A stretch of DNA of 21,270 bases from Sva-07 sp041686315 (GTDB lineage Bacteria > Actinomycetota > Acidimicrobiia > Acidimicrobiales > Ilumatobacteraceae). The first letter of the stretch is position 1. The number at the start of each line of letters is the position of its first letter. Under the pieces are notes generated by a model. It saw only the letters and a program-made list of their open reading frames with translations, ran no database searches and was not told the DNA's origin. This document shows positions 12,203-18,327 of this stretch, in pieces. The DNA lies in contig JAWLEC010000044.1 of NCBI GenBank assembly GCA_041686315.1, positions 1 through 21,270 of the forward strand, written 5' to 3'. The translations under genes were made by a program, and so were the position numbers.

Positions 12203-12294
12203 GGTCGCAACCCGCGACCAGTCCAACACGCCAGATTCCCGGGTGACCGCAGCTCGCGGTACGAGACCCGGGACGACCGACGGAACGAGGTTCC
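12203..12294 (+). promoter_or_regulatory. Structured rpsL 5' leader
   Basis: Three hairpins precede rpsL: GGTCGC/GCGACC (12203-12219); CCCGGGT/ACCCGGG with an inner ACCGC/GCGGT stem (12238-12272); and GGAAC-GAG-GTTCC (12282-12294). The last includes the only Shine-Dalgarno-like GAGG (12287-12290) and ends 3 bases before the TTG start, so it could gate initiation. Control by S7 or another ribosomal protein is inference. Confidence 0.45.
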
Positions 12295-12297
12295 CTC

Positions 12298-12669
12298 TTG
12301 CCAACCATCCAGCAGCTCGTCCGTCAAGGTCGCAGCTCGAAGATCACCAAGTCCAAGACCCCCGCGCTGAAGGGATCACCCCAGCGTCGCGGCGTGTGCA
12401 CCCGGGTGTACACCACCACCCCCAAGAAGCCGAACTCGGCGCTCCGCAAGGTTGCCCGTGTGCGTCTCAACTCGGGCATCGAGGTCACCGCCTACATCCC
12501 CGGTGAGGGCCACAACCTCCAGGAGCACTCGATCGTGCTCGTCCGCGGCGGCCGCGTGCGCGACCTGCCCGGTGTGCGTTACAAGATCATCCGCGGCGCC
12601 CTCGACGCCGTCGGCGTGAAGAACCGCAAGCAGGCTCGCAGCCGTTACGGCGCGAAGAAGGACAAGTGA
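12298..12669 (+). CDS. rpsL: 30S ribosomal protein S12
   Basis: The product is 123 residues, with TTG at 12298 as start. The conserved N-terminus PTIQQLVRQGR begins directly after it and no other in-frame start fits. Decoding-centre motifs TTTPKKPNSALRK (K43, K44) and PGEGHNLQEHS are intact, and D89, the residue methylthiolated by RimO in many bacteria, is present. Residue 88, normally Lys, is Arg (GGRVRDLPG). K88R is a known streptomycin-resistance change in other bacteria. S12 monitors codon-anticodon pairing in the small subunit. It is followed 6 bp later by rpsG. Confidence 0.98.
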   Translation: MPTIQQLVRQGRSSKITKSKTPALKGSPQRRGVCTRVYTTTPKKPNSALRKVARVRLNSGIEVTAYIPGEGHNLQEHSIVLVRGGRVRDLPGVRYKIIRGALDAVGVKNRKQARSRYGAKKDK

Positions 12670-12675
12670 TCAGCG

Positions 12676-13152
12676 ATGCCTCGTAAAGGTCCTGCTCCCC
12701 GGCGCGAACTGGTCGCCGACCCCATCCACAAGTCGGTGCTCGTCACCCAGCTGACCAACAAGGTCATGCTGCACGGCAAGCGCACCGTCGCCGAGAAGAT
12801 CGTGTACGACGCGATGGACATCATCCAGGGCCGTCTCGACGGCGACGACATGGCCATCGACACCGTCAAGCGTGCGATCGACAACGTGAAGCCCCCGCTC
12901 GAGGTGCGCAGTCGCCGTGTGGGCGGCGCCACCTACCAGGTGCCGGTGGAGGTTCGCCCCCGTCGCGCCACCACGCTGGCGATCCGCTGGATCGTCGACT
13001 ACGCCCGTGCGCGTCGTGAGAAGACGATGGCCGAGTGCCTCGCCAACGAGCTCATGGATGCCGCCAACGGCTTGGGCGCAGCGATGAAGAAGCGCGACGA
13101 CATGCAGAAGATGGCCGACTCCAACAAGGCGTTCGCCCACTACCGCTGGTGA
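12676..13152 (+). CDS. rpsG: 30S ribosomal protein S7
   Basis: The product is 158 residues, typical of bacterial S7 (about 156), ending NKAFAHYRW. The start MPRKGPAPRRELVADP and the core NKVMLHGKRTVAEKIVYDA, GGATYQVPVEV and RREKTMAECLANELMDAA are characteristic. S7 nucleates assembly of the 30S head and contacts E-site tRNA. The ATG at 12676 is 6 bases after the rpsL stop with no strong Shine-Dalgarno, so translation is probably coupled to rpsL. The usual next gene, fusA, is not adjacent; a strong terminator follows instead. Confidence 0.98.
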   Translation: MPRKGPAPRRELVADPIHKSVLVTQLTNKVMLHGKRTVAEKIVYDAMDIIQGRLDGDDMAIDTVKRAIDNVKPPLEVRSRRVGGATYQVPVEVRPRRATTLAIRWIVDYARARREKTMAECLANELMDAANGLGAAMKKRDDMQKMADSNKAFAHYRW

Positions 13153-13183
13153 CCGCCCCGCCGGCGTTGTCCGGCACCCGAAC

Positions 13184-13223
13184 ATGACGAGAGCCCGGGG
13201 CCACGGCCCCGGGCTCTCGTCGT
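13184..13223. terminator. Bidirectional terminator between rpsG and the Ser-rich protein gene
   Basis: An 18-bp near-perfect stem (core GAGAGCCCGGGGCC with GGCCCCGGGCTCTC) with a CACG loop is followed on the plus strand by the T-rich CGTTCTCCGTTGT. It lies between two convergent genes, 32 bp after rpsG and 26 bp from the minus-strand stop, so it can serve both. Confidence 0.85.
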
Positions 13224-13248
13224 TCTCCGTTGTGATCGGGGGAGTCGT

Positions 13249-13950
13249 TCAGCTCGAACCCGGGCTGCTGACGCTGTCGGACGACGACGAACTCGCCGGC
13301 GACGCCGGGCTGTCGGACGACGACGAGGACGTCGACGGGGAAGCCGGGCTGTCGGACGACGACGAGGTCGACGGGGAAGCCGGGCTGTCGGTCGCCTCGG
13401 ATGCGGGAGCCGGCGCGGTCGTCGCAGCAGCGGAGCTCGCCGGCGAGTCGGACGACGTCATGCTCATCGGGGAGTCCATGGGGGAGGCCGCACTCGGCGG
13501 GGAGACGGCGCTGCCCGGTGAGGACACGCTGTCGGCCGCGCTCGCCGGGGAGACGGCACTGGCGGGCGAGGCGCTCGCGGATGCCGGCGAGTCGACGGAC
13601 GCGCTGCTCATCGCCGAGTCGGCGCTGGCGACCGAGTCGCCGTCGTCGAGCGCACCCGAACTCGGTGACACCGGTGACGAGATGCTGTTCGAGTCGCTCA
13701 CGTCCGAAGCTGCTCCGGTGGTGACGGGTGCTCCGGCCGACGAGCCGGTGGCGCGGCGCGGGATCTCCACGGGCGCCGACAGCGAGGTCACGGATCCGTC
13801 CTGGTTCAGGACCACCCCGTCGGGCAGCGACGGCCGGTCGTCGGGGCCGGCCATGACGAAGCCGCCGAGTCCGACGCCGAGCAGCGCGCCTCCGGCTGCG
13901 GCGACCTTCCAGTTCACGATCCTGGTGCTGTTGCGAGGGTTGTTGCTCAT
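13249..13950 (-). CDS. Membrane-anchored Ser/Ala/Pro/Asp-rich low-complexity protein
   Basis: The product is 233 residues with no recognised family. ATG 13950 follows GGAAGAG, a good Shine-Dalgarno. A short N-terminus with two Arg (MSNNPRNSTR) precedes one hydrophobic segment (about 16-35, Gly/Ala-rich). This is probably an uncleaved signal anchor with the rest outside. Residues 40-67 contain LPDGVVLNQDGSVTSL. From about 80 to 233 the chain is almost only Ser, Ala, Pro, Asp and Thr, with recurring DSPAS (for example at 120, 168, 188 and 200) and runs of Ser. It would be an extended, negatively charged, possibly glycosylated stalk. It is last in the two-component cluster, 88 bp after the phosphotransferase, behind a GATGAG box. 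Confidence 0.75.
   Translation of the reverse strand: MSNNPRNSTRIVNWKVAAAGGALLGVGLGGFVMAGPDDRPSLPDGVVLNQDGSVTSLSAPVEIPRRATGSSAGAPVTTGAASDVSDSNSISSPVSPSSGALDDGDSVASADSAMSSASVDSPASASASPASAVSPASAADSVSSPGSAVSPPSAASPMDSPMSMTSSDSPASSAAATTAPAPASEATDSPASPSTSSSSDSPASPSTSSSSSDSPASPASSSSSDSVSSPGSS
13304..13391 (-). repeat. Tandem repeat in the Ser-rich protein gene
   Basis: A 39-bp unit (13304-13342) and a 36-bp unit (13343-13378) share GCCGGGCTGTCGGACGACGA and GTCGACGGGGAA, followed by a partial third copy (13379-13391). On the coding strand they encode SDSPASPSTSSSS-type repeats. Unit lengths are multiples of three, so copy changes keep the frame. Confidence 0.85.
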
Positions 13951-14014
13951 GTCGTCTCTTCCATCGGGGGTTGTGGTTGTGGGTGTCCGTTCTCGCAGCT
14001 CCGGGTGTGTTGCC

Positions 14015-14043
14015 GATGAGCTGCCGCTGAGATGTCTCTCATC
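14015..14043 (-). promoter_or_regulatory. GATGAG box C, upstream of the Ser-rich protein gene
   Basis: Plus-strand reading: GATGAG (14015), 5 bp, GCTGAG (14026), 5 bp, TCTCATC (14037-14043). The spacing is identical to boxes at 15343 and 18176. It ends 64 bp before the ATG of the Ser-rich protein and overlaps the phosphotransferase stop. It is a predicted response-regulator site. Confidence 0.6.
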
Positions 14044-15310
14044 TCGTCGTGCCGTTGGCGGCGCCGCCGCCGATCGTGCGCTCCGCTCGGGTGAGCAGCC
14101 GCCGCGCCTCGTGCTTCCAGCCACGGTGCTGGACCCGGAACGGGCCGGTCGCCAAGCCGACCAGCACCGCTGCCGTCACGACGTCGAGTTCTGCAGGGTC
14201 GAGCCCGAGGCGGTCGACGACGTCGAGGAAGTCGCGACGCAGGGCGTCGGCGTAACCGCCGATCGACCGTCCGCGCGACCGGTCGGTGATCTCGCGGTAG
14301 CGGAGGTGCCCCAACACGGTCGCCAGATCGTCGAGCGGATCGCCGGGACCGACGTCGTCGACGTCGAGCAATCCGATGACGCGTTGCTCGTCGACGATCA
14401 GTTGGGCCTCGTAGAGGTCTCCGTGCACCGTCGGTCCGGATCGCTCCGCTGCACGTTCGGCTGCGGGACCGAGGGCGGCGCGAAGTCGGCCCAGGCGCGG
14501 GGCCTGGTCGGGCAGCACCGTCTCCAACATGGCCGCGTGGCCGATCCCGTCGAGTGTGCGCGGGCGGACCCGCGGCGTCGTGGGGTCGACGACGGTGGAG
14601 CGCAGCGACGACAGCAGCTGGTCGAACACCGGCCCCGGCGGCCACGGTGGTCGCTGCTCCTTCAGGCGCAGCCGCAGCGTGTCGCCCGCCAGTTCCTCCA
14701 TCACGAGCCAGCCCTCGTCCTCGTCGGCGGCGAGGATCACGGGCACGGGGATGCCGGCCTCGCGGAGCCGTTCGTGGCGGTCGACGACCGCGGCGATGGA
14801 CGCGGGCGGCAGCACCTTGACGTAGCGGATCGACCCGCGGGCGTCGGTGACGCGGATCACCGCTCGTTCGGTCGGCCGGTAGGCGACGACCTCGAGTTCG
14901 ACGGGACCGCGCACCCAGGATCCCAGGCGTCGTTGCGCCGACGAGGGGGTGACCATGGCGCCCAGCCCGACGAGGTGGGGGTCGAAGGGCCAACGCCACA
15001 CGCCGACCTCGAGCTCCCGGTCGTCGGCCTCGGCGACGACGGGCAGGGTTCCCGGCGGGATCCCGCGGCCCGTGGTGGCGGCGACCAGGGTCTCCGTCAC
15101 GGGGGCGGCGCCGTGCCAGGAGACGGTGGCGTCGAACCGCACCACCACGTCCGACCCCGGCCGGTACTGCACGTGCGAGGGGCGTGACGTGCGGAGTTCG
15201 CCACCCACGGCGGCCAGGGCTGTTCGGAGCAGGGCATCGGATCGGGGCCCCGCGAGGTGTGCGGCGGCCGGGAGGACGTCGTCGTCCGGGAGCGGGCCGG
15301 TGATGAGCAC
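14039..15310 (-). CDS. Aminoglycoside phosphotransferase-fold (APH) kinase-like protein
   Basis: The product is 423 residues. The Brenner motif HGDLYEAQ (H296, catalytic D298, Q303) and the metal-binding LLDVDDVGPGDPLDDLA segment (D316-D324) are typical of the phosphotransferase enzyme family (APH, PF01636-like). RYVKVL (K165) fits the ATP-anchoring lysine and LVMEELAGDTL (202-212) the hinge. Two similar strands, YRPGSDVVVRFDA (49) and YRPTERAVIRVTD (144), suggest a duplicated N-lobe element. The start is GTG 15310 without a clear Shine-Dalgarno. The family includes antibiotic, sugar and choline kinases; the substrate is unknown and resistance should not be assumed. It sits 69 bp after the response regulator gene behind its own GATGAG box. 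Confidence 0.8.
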   Translation of the reverse strand: MLITGPLPDDDVLPAAAHLAGPRSDALLRTALAAVGGELRTSRPSHVQYRPGSDVVVRFDATVSWHGAAPVTETLVAATTGRGIPPGTLPVVAEADDRELEVGVWRWPFDPHLVGLGAMVTPSSAQRRLGSWVRGPVELEVVAYRPTERAVIRVTDARGSIRYVKVLPPASIAAVVDRHERLREAGIPVPVILAADEDEGWLVMEELAGDTLRLRLKEQRPPWPPGPVFDQLLSSLRSTVVDPTTPRVRPRTLDGIGHAAMLETVLPDQAPRLGRLRAALGPAAERAAERSGPTVHGDLYEAQLIVDEQRVIGLLDVDDVGPGDPLDDLATVLGHLRYREITDRSRGRSIGGYADALRRDFLDVVDRLGLDPAELDVVTAAVLVGLATGPFRVQHRGWKHEARRLLTRAERTIGGGAANGTTR

Positions 15311-15319
15311 CCGCTCATC
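15302..15319. promoter_or_regulatory. Extra GATGAG/CTCATC dyad over the phosphotransferase start
   Basis: GATGAGC-ACCC-GCTCATC is a perfect 7-bp inverted repeat with the same half-sites and spacing as the palindromic part of box A. It covers the GTG start codon at 15308-15310. GTGAG-TGG-CTCAC (15320-15332) adjoins it. An operator is possible; it could also be a mRNA hairpin hiding the start. Confidence 0.45.
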
Positions 15320-15342
15320 GTGAGTGGCTCACATGGGGCCGA

Positions 15343-15371
15343 GGTGAGCCGACGAGGAGAACTTTCTCATG
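15343..15371 (-). promoter_or_regulatory. GATGAG box B, upstream of the phosphotransferase gene
   Basis: Plus-strand reading: GGTGAG (15343), 5 bp, GAGGAG (15354), 5 bp, TCTCATG (15365-15371). It has the same 29-bp layout and orientation as boxes A and C with one mismatch per element. It lies in the 69-bp gap between the response regulator stop and the phosphotransferase start, 32 bp from the GTG. Confidence 0.55.
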
Positions 15372-15379
15372 TGGCGCCG

Positions 15380-16039
15380 TCAGACGGTCAGTCGGTACCC
15401 CATGCCACGCACCGTCTGCACCACGTCGCTGCCCAGTTTGCGCCGCAGGTAGCGCACGTACACGTCGACCACGTTCGAGCCGGGATCGAAGTCGTATCCC
15501 CACACGTGCGACAACAGTTGTTCACGCGACAGCACCTGGCCGGCATGGCGCAGGAACGTCTCGAGGAGCGCGAACTCCCGCGCGGTGAGTTCGACGACGC
15601 GGTCGCCGACCGATGCCCGTCTCGATCGCAGGTCGAGGCTGACGATTCCCGCCGAGAGGACGTTCGTCTCCGGTGCGGCATCGTCGCGGAGGCGGAGGCG
15701 GACCCGTGCGAGCAGCTCCTCGAACCGGAACGGCTTGGTCATGTAGTCGTCGGCACCGCGTTCGAGGCCGGCGACCGTGTCCTCGACGCTGTCGCGCGCG
15801 GTGAGGATGATCACCGGCATCCGGTCGCCACGGGCGCGCAGGGTGCGCAGCACCTCGTGTCCGTCCATGCCGGGCAGCCCCAGGTCGAGGATGAGGAGGT
15901 CGAAGGCGTCGTCACGGCCCAGGGCGACGGCATCGGGCCCGGTGCCGACGGCGACGGTCGTGTACCCGCTCGCTCGGAGGCCCTTCTCGAGGAACGACAC
16001 GATCCGTTCCTCGTCCTCGACGATCAGGATGCGGGTCAT
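15380..16039 (-). CDS. OmpR/PhoB-family response regulator
   Basis: The product is 219 residues. The receiver domain (1-118) has the acidic pair E8-D9, phospho-acceptor D52 (LLILDLGLPGMDG), T80 and K102 (YMTKPF). The winged-helix DNA-binding domain (about 125-219) has the family hallmarks LTAREFALLETFLRHAGQVLSREQLLSHVWG and the C-terminal NVVDVYVRYLRRKLG, VRGMGYRL. The ATG at 16039 overlaps the kinase stop (ATGA), so the two are translationally coupled partners. OmpR-type regulators bind direct repeats with about 11-bp period, which is the layout of the GATGAG boxes in front of this cluster. The regulon is inferred, not known. Confidence 0.95.
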   Translation of the reverse strand: MTRILIVEDEERIVSFLEKGLRASGYTTVAVGTGPDAVALGRDDAFDLLILDLGLPGMDGHEVLRTLRARGDRMPVIILTARDSVEDTVAGLERGADDYMTKPFRFEELLARVRLRLRDDAAPETNVLSAGIVSLDLRSRRASVGDRVVELTAREFALLETFLRHAGQVLSREQLLSHVWGYDFDPGSNVVDVYVRYLRRKLGSDVVQTVRGMGYRLTV

Positions 16040-17631
16040 GGCAGTGGTTCCTCCACGTGGGGCTCCATGCGGTGGTCGGCGGACGGCGCGGACGGGGCAG
16101 ACCGTGCCGACGATGTGGCCGAGGCGGACGGTGGGACCGGTGCGTCCGGGTCCCCTGCGTCCTCGACGTCGTCGGACGGTGCGCCGTCGGTCCCGGTCGG
16201 GATCGTGACGACGAACGTGGCTCCCTGCCCGGGAGCGGACTCCACGTCGACGGTGCCCCCGTGCGCCACGGCGATGGCGTCGACGATCGACAGCCCGATC
16301 CCCATTCCCTCGGGGCGACCTTCGCGGCTGCTGACACCACGGGCATGGCGTTGGAAGAGCGACGCCTCGGTCGCGGGATCGATGCCGGGCCCGGTGTCGC
16401 GTACCCAGATGCGCGCGACCGGCGCGCCGGTCGCGCCGGTGACGACCTCGACACCGACACCGATCTCGGCGCCGGTGTCGGTGTGCTGGACGGCATTGGA
16501 CGCAAGGTTGAGGAGCGCCTGGGACAGTCGTGACGGGTCGGCCAGGATCGCCGTGTGTCCGGGTGGTGGGGCGTCGTCGAGCACCCAGTCGCGGTCGCCG
16601 AGGCCACGCACCCGCGTCACCAGGGCCCGGGCGAACTCGCCGAGATCGATCGGTCGGTGATCGAGGAAGTCCGGACGTTCGGCCTTGGCCAGCAGGAGCA
16701 GATCACTCACGTAGCGGCTCATCCGCTCGAGTTCGTCGGTGATCACCGCGACGGCGTCGTCACGCTCGGCCGGATCGTCGGTGAGGAGGTCGAGGTGGCC
16801 CTGCACGATCGTGATGGGCGTGCGCAGCTCGTGCGCGACGTCGTCGAGGAACTCCCGTTGATCCCGGAAGCCCCGTTCCAGCCGGTCGAGCATCTGGTTG
16901 AAGGTCCGTCCGAGTTCGGCGAGCTCGTCGTCACCGTCGACGGGGATCCGGATCGACAGGTCGGTCTCGGTGATGTCGCGGGCCGTGTCCGTGAGGTCCC
17001 GTACGGGTCGCAGGACGCGTCCCGCCAACGACCACGCCAGCGCGGCGGACGCCACCAGCACGATGCCGCCGGCGATCACGACGACGCGCAGCAACTCGGA
17101 GATCTCGGTCCGGTCGGGGCCGGGGAAGTGGACACCGACGAACGTCGCGCTCGCTTCGTCGCCGGTGGTCAGCGGTGTCGCGAGGTACCGGATCTCGCCG
17201 ACGGCCGTCGTCGCCGTCCCGCTGGCCGGCCGGTCGGCGCTCGCCCACCGGTCGATCAGGTCCTCGTCGTCGAAGAGTTCCGGCGGCGCATCGAAGCTGC
17301 GGAGATAGGGCGTGCCGTCGAGCAGGGTGTAGAAGGCCTCGTTGTCGGCCGGGATGCTCCGGGCGAGGAACGTGTCGAGGATCGACGTCGCATCATCGCC
17401 GAAGGGCTCACCCGTCGCGGGATCGGTGCCGCCGGCCAACAAGCGGAGTTCCTCGACCTCCTGGACGAGGGCGCGGTCGATGTCGTCGTCGAGCCGGGCG
17501 AGGAGCACCTGGCGGATGACGAGGGTCGACACGGAGAGCGCGGCGGCCAGCAGGGCGACGTAGCCCACGACCACGCGCAGGCGGATGTTGCCGAGACGTC
17601 GCCGCCAGGAGCGACGCTCGTCAGTCGTCAT
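16036..17631 (-). CDS. HAMP-domain sensor histidine kinase
   Basis: The product is 531 residues. TM1 is at about 18-44, an extracytoplasmic sensor region of about 135 residues follows, and TM2 is at about 181-203. HAMP spans about 204-256. The dimerisation/phospho-acceptor domain has H267 in DVAHELRTP. The ATPase domain has an N box (N375, N379), G1 DTGPGID (412-418) and G2 GMGIGLS (442-448). A Pro/Ala/Ser/Asp tail (480-531) is unusual. The ATG at 17631 is chosen because kinase similarity begins there. It overlaps the stop of the upstream acidic protein by 11 bp (ATGACGACTGA). The frame continues open upstream to 18108 but only as an out-of-frame reading of repeats. It pairs with the adjacent response regulator; the signal is unknown. 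Confidence 0.93.
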   Translation of the reverse strand: MTTDERRSWRRRLGNIRLRVVVGYVALLAAALSVSTLVIRQVLLARLDDDIDRALVQEVEELRLLAGGTDPATGEPFGDDATSILDTFLARSIPADNEAFYTLLDGTPYLRSFDAPPELFDDEDLIDRWASADRPASGTATTAVGEIRYLATPLTTGDEASATFVGVHFPGPDRTEISELLRVVVIAGGIVLVASAALAWSLAGRVLRPVRDLTDTARDITETDLSIRIPVDGDDELAELGRTFNQMLDRLERGFRDQREFLDDVAHELRTPITIVQGHLDLLTDDPAERDDAVAVITDELERMSRYVSDLLLLAKAERPDFLDHRPIDLGEFARALVTRVRGLGDRDWVLDDAPPPGHTAILADPSRLSQALLNLASNAVQHTDTGAEIGVGVEVVTGATGAPVARIWVRDTGPGIDPATEASLFQRHARGVSSREGRPEGMGIGLSIVDAIAVAHGGTVDVESAPGQGATFVVTIPTGTDGAPSDDVEDAGDPDAPVPPSASATSSARSAPSAPSADHRMEPHVEEPLP

Positions 17632-18160
17632 CGTCGGGTTCGTCGGGTTCGTCGGGTTCGTCGACCTCGTCGACCTCGTCGGGCTCGTCGACCTCGTCGG
17701 GTTCGTCGACCTCGTCGGGCTCGTCGTCATCATCGTCCACGCCGACCGGCGCGGGCGGGGGAGCCGCCGCGGGCGCGGGTGCGAGCGACGATGGTGGTGG
17801 CGGTGACGGGGGTGGTGGTGGCGGTGACGGGGGTGCGGTGGTGAGCGCCGACTCGGACGAGAGATCTGCGGTGGTCGCGGCCGTGGGGACGGGCAGGCTG
17901 GTCGTGGCGTCCCCGGGCGCCGTGGTGGTGCTGGGGCTCGTGGTGGTGCTGGACGAGGTCGTGGTCGTGTCGTCCGGTGCGCTCGACGTCGGTCCGGCCG
18001 GTGCGTCGAGCACGATGGGTTCGGGTTCCTCGGCGTCGGTCCGCAACGCGTCCACCGCGAAGTGCACCAGCGCGAGACCGGCCAGGACCGACGTTGCGAA
18101 GACCGCAACGGTCAGGACAGCACGCAGGAGCCTCGAGTTCACGGCATCCACGATGGACAC
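17621..18160 (-). CDS. Membrane-anchored Thr/Pro/Asp-Glu repeat protein, kinase-linked
   Basis: The product is 179 residues of no recognised family. Residues 1-10 are polar with Arg, 12-36 form one hydrophobic segment (signal anchor), and 60-110 are Thr/Ser-rich. Residues 110-138 are a polyproline stretch (PPSPPPPPPSP), and 142-179 a nearly pure Asp/Glu/Pro/Val tail built on DEPDEV. The start is GTG 18160. GTG 18142 (codon 7) is an alternative that leaves a spacing to box A similar to that of box B and the next gene. The gene heads the two-component operon, and its last 11 bases are also the start of the kinase gene. The acidic tail, if outside, could bind divalent cations or cationic peptides and act as an accessory to the kinase; that is inference. 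Confidence 0.75.
   Translation of the reverse strand: MSIVDAVNSRLLRAVLTVAVFATSVLAGLALVHFAVDALRTDAEEPEPIVLDAPAGPTSSAPDDTTTTSSSTTTSPSTTTAPGDATTSLPVPTAATTADLSSESALTTAPPSPPPPPPSPPPPSSLAPAPAAAPPPAPVGVDDDDDEPDEVDEPDEVDEPDEVDEVDEPDEPDEPDDDD
17630..17739 (-). repeat. TCGTCGGGT/TCGTCGACC short tandem repeat tract
   Basis: The plus strand shows repeated TCGTCGGGT and TCGTCGACC 9-mers over about 110 bp, encoding the DEPDEV tail on the minus strand. The kinase start codon lies at the edge of this tract. Units are multiples of three, so slippage by whole units preserves the frame and the overlap. Confidence 0.8.
17792..17833 (-). repeat. Perfect 21-bp tandem duplication in the polyproline segment
   Basis: Two identical 21-bp units (17792-17812 and 17813-17833, TGGTGGTGGCGGTGACGG plus GGG) encode the PPSPPPP repeats of the acidic membrane protein. 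Exact identity points to recent duplication. Confidence 0.85.
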
Positions 18161-18175
18161 CGACCATGCGCTGTC

Positions 18176-18206
18176 GATGAGAGCACGATGAGAAGCTTCT
18201 CATCGT
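18176..18206 (-). promoter_or_regulatory. GATGAG box A with 22-bp palindrome, upstream of the two-component operon
   Basis: Plus-strand reading: GATGAG (18176), 5 bp, GATGAG (18187), 5 bp, TCTCATC (18198-18204). The right two elements form a perfect 22-bp palindrome (18185-18206, centre AAGCTT). It lies in the 167-bp gap between the acidic protein gene and the divergent CBS gene, 15 bp from the GTG at 18160. It is a predicted operator, best match of the three boxes. Confidence 0.7.
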
Positions 18207-18327
18207 TGTCGACCGCTGGTCCAGCCCGCCACCGCCCGCCCGATCCTGTCCGCGGCCAGCGTGCACTACGATGGTGAGCGGGGGAGGACACGGTGATCGG
18301 AACACGGCAATCGGAACGGGGGTCCCG

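Noticed and set aside
13304..13391. Possible CRISPR-like array from the 36-39 bp repeats
   Set aside because: Repeats are directly tandem without unique spacers and encode Ser-rich peptide repeats in frame.
13184..15187. A 667-codon plus-strand frame opposite the Ser-rich protein and phosphotransferase
   Set aside because: It begins inside the terminator stem, runs antisense to two supported genes, and its repeats merely mirror the minus-strand DSPAS repeats.
15257..17844. Plus-strand frames of 467 and 429 codons over the regulator and kinase
   Set aside because: They are antisense to clear two-component domains and have no recognisable domain of their own.
17632..18108. Upstream extension of the kinase frame (a 690-codon version)
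   Set aside because: The added part is an out-of-frame reading of the acidic repeat gene (Arg/Thr/Pro repeats), and kinase homology starts at the ATG at 17631.
13249..18160. A mobile element as the cause of the rpsG-fusA split
   Set aside because: No transposase, integrase, tRNA gene or flanking direct repeats are visible, and GC and codon use match the core genes.
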